From Methylobacter sp. (GTDB lineage Bacteria > Pseudomonadota > Gammaproteobacteria > Methylococcales > Methylomonadaceae), in the NCBI GenBank assembly GCA_003158415.1, contig PMJA01000066.1, positions 1 through 5,309 of the forward strand: DNA of 5,309 nt, written 5' to 3'. The stretch's first letter is position 1. Each line of letters begins with the position of its first letter. The notes under the pieces were generated by a model that was given only the letters and a program-made list of their open reading frames with translations, was not told the origin of the DNA and made no database searches. Made by a program: the position numbers and the translations under genes. Shown one piece after another: positions 4,633-5,309 of the stretch.

Positions 4633-5309
4633 GCCTGCACCTGCTTGACCTTCGACCGATCAAAAACATCGAGCCCTCGGCAAAGGCCGATTTGCCAGTG
4701 TCAATCATGATTCAGCCTGATGGCACGCAGTGGGTGGTGAGCCGCTTCGGCGACGATATCTGGGACTTCTATCCCTACATCCCTCAGGAAAATCTTCAGC
4801 CATCTCACAAGCGGATCGACTGGCGCATCCAACTGCCGGACGGTCGCCGTCTCACTGATCCTGAGCATGCCACACTACTGGATTCGGCCAAGACATTCAT
4901 CTGGTCGCTGTTTTCTCAGCCTGTCGAGGGACGCCAGCGGTCAACGATGGTGACCTTGGTTTGGAAAGTGAAAGACCTGGTGCCACTGCTGCGCTGGATG
5001 GTATCAACGGGACGGCATCGCTTCGCCGGCATTGCCGGTCATGCGCTCGATTATGTGCCAATGGCAAAACTCAAAAGGGACGGCGGCAATGCGGCGGAAA
5101 AGAAGGTCAATAGTCGCCTTTGCGTCGTCGAAGACATTTTCCATCAGCGCGATAAGCTCAACGATGCCATTCAGATACATCCTTGGCCACACGAGTCGGC
5201 AGCCTCGTTGGCTGGACTAAATCAGGGAGGCGTGCATCACAAACCCAAGACAAATCCAATTCCTGACGCAGTTGCCGGTCGTTTGGGCGAAACTGCACTT
5301 GACTACGTT
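4629..5309 (+). CDS. Third gene of the recombinase module: N-terminal part of a probable large integrase-like protein, 3' partial
   Basis: The ATG overlaps the preceding stop as ATGA, and the frame is open for 227 codons to the window edge. I cannot assign a firm family. An aromatic-rich segment lies at 44-66 (DIWDFYPYIP, then HKRIDWRI). Residues about 84-145 contain two helical stretches (LLDSAKTFIWSLF, TLVWKVKDLVPLLRWM), which look like the start of a recombinase core-binding domain. The segment RLCVVEDIFHQRDKLNDA (163-180), followed by IHPWPHESA (183-191), also reminds me of large integrase-like proteins found beside such recombinases. No catalytic Arg-His-Arg-Tyr set is present in this part, as expected if the catalytic domain lies further on. 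There is no signal peptide or membrane segment. Tn554 TnpC holds the same position but is only about 125 residues, so this is either a different third partner or a much enlarged one. That it is a gene is near certain; the function is inferred from position. Confidence 0.8.
   Translation, partial: MSLHLLDLRPIKNIEPSAKADLPVSIMIQPDGTQWVVSRFGDDIWDFYPYIPQENLQPSHKRIDWRIQLPDGRRLTDPEHATLLDSAKTFIWSLFSQPVEGRQRSTMVTLVWKVKDLVPLLRWMVSTGRHRFAGIAGHALDYVPMAKLKRDGGNAAEKKVNSRLCVVEDIFHQRDKLNDAIQIHPWPHESAASLAGLNQGGVHHKPKTNPIPDAVAGRLGETALDYV

Larger units (their letters stand above)
1714..5309 (+). mobile_element. radC-integrated element with three tandem recombinase genes (Tn554-like), left part
   Basis: The sequence from the broken radC to the window edge holds a 134-bp non-coding end and three overlapping same-strand genes, at least two of them tyrosine recombinases. 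Insertion into radC and the tnpA-tnpB-third-gene order resemble Tn554-family transposons, which integrate site-specifically in radC without the duplication typical of DDE transposons. By eye the base composition and codon choice differ from those of the flanking chromosomal genes. Protein sizes (376, about 555-569, and at least 227) do not fit classical Recombinase-in-Trio elements, whose three proteins are all roughly 300-400 residues. No cargo is visible; the right end lies outside the window. Confidence 0.8.

Noticed and set aside
5004..5220. 62-codon frames on both strands near the right edge
   Set aside because: Both overlap the third gene of the module, which is open through the whole region and has a well-supported start.
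1714..5309. Classical Recombinase-in-Trio (RIT) element
   Set aside because: The second protein is far larger than RIT recombinases, the third has no catalytic residues in its first 227 residues, and the target is radC. Tn554-like is the better comparison.

Overview
The window joins an ordinary bacterial chromosome segment (about 1-1713) to the left end of a site-specific mobile element (about 1714-5309, running off the right edge). The host is most likely a gammaproteobacterium. The rsmJ gene is typical of that class, and a SufU-type scaffold, RsmJ, a small Rieske ferredoxin and RadC all lie within 1.7 kb. A methanotroph-like gammaproteobacterium is possible, but this is only a weak guess from protein style.

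Chromosomal part: a 5'-truncated sufU-like Fe-S scaffold gene, rsmJ (16S rRNA guanine-N2 methyltransferase, GTG start) and a 106-residue Rieske [2Fe-2S] ferredoxin follow one another on the + strand with gaps of 16 and 10 bp, so they are probably co-transcribed. The sufU-like gene and the Rieske gene fit the tail of a SUF operon; rsmJ between them looks like a housekeeping passenger. The Rieske gene converges on a radC remnant on the - strand, 12 bp away. The two stop codons lie in opposite arms of a near-perfect 20-bp palindrome.

The radC remnant is the last 52 codons only. It is intact from the conserved HNHPSG motif to the stop and ends abruptly at 1713/1714, where homology is replaced by foreign sequence. 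The junction lies inside an imperfect inverted repeat (1703-1723), as expected for the core site of a tyrosine recombinase. The radC gene is the known target of Tn554-family elements.

Element part: a 134-bp non-coding end (tandem direct repeats containing TATAAT, then a GTCTTTT/AAAAGAC palindrome) leads into three overlapping + strand genes. The first is a complete tyrosine recombinase (376 aa) with all catalytic residues. The second is a larger tyrosine recombinase (up to 569 aa) whose HxxR motif reads SRTR and which has a C-terminal cysteine cluster. The third starts in an ATGA overlap and is open to the window edge (at least 227 aa). It appears to be the N-terminal part of another large recombinase-associated protein. 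The layout resembles Tn554 tnpA-tnpB-tnpC, but the third protein is much longer than Tn554 TnpC. The three products probably act together in excision and integration at radC. The far end, any cargo and the other half of radC lie outside the window.

There is no gene-free stretch above 300 bases. No tRNA, rRNA, CRISPR array or convincing intrinsic terminator was seen.
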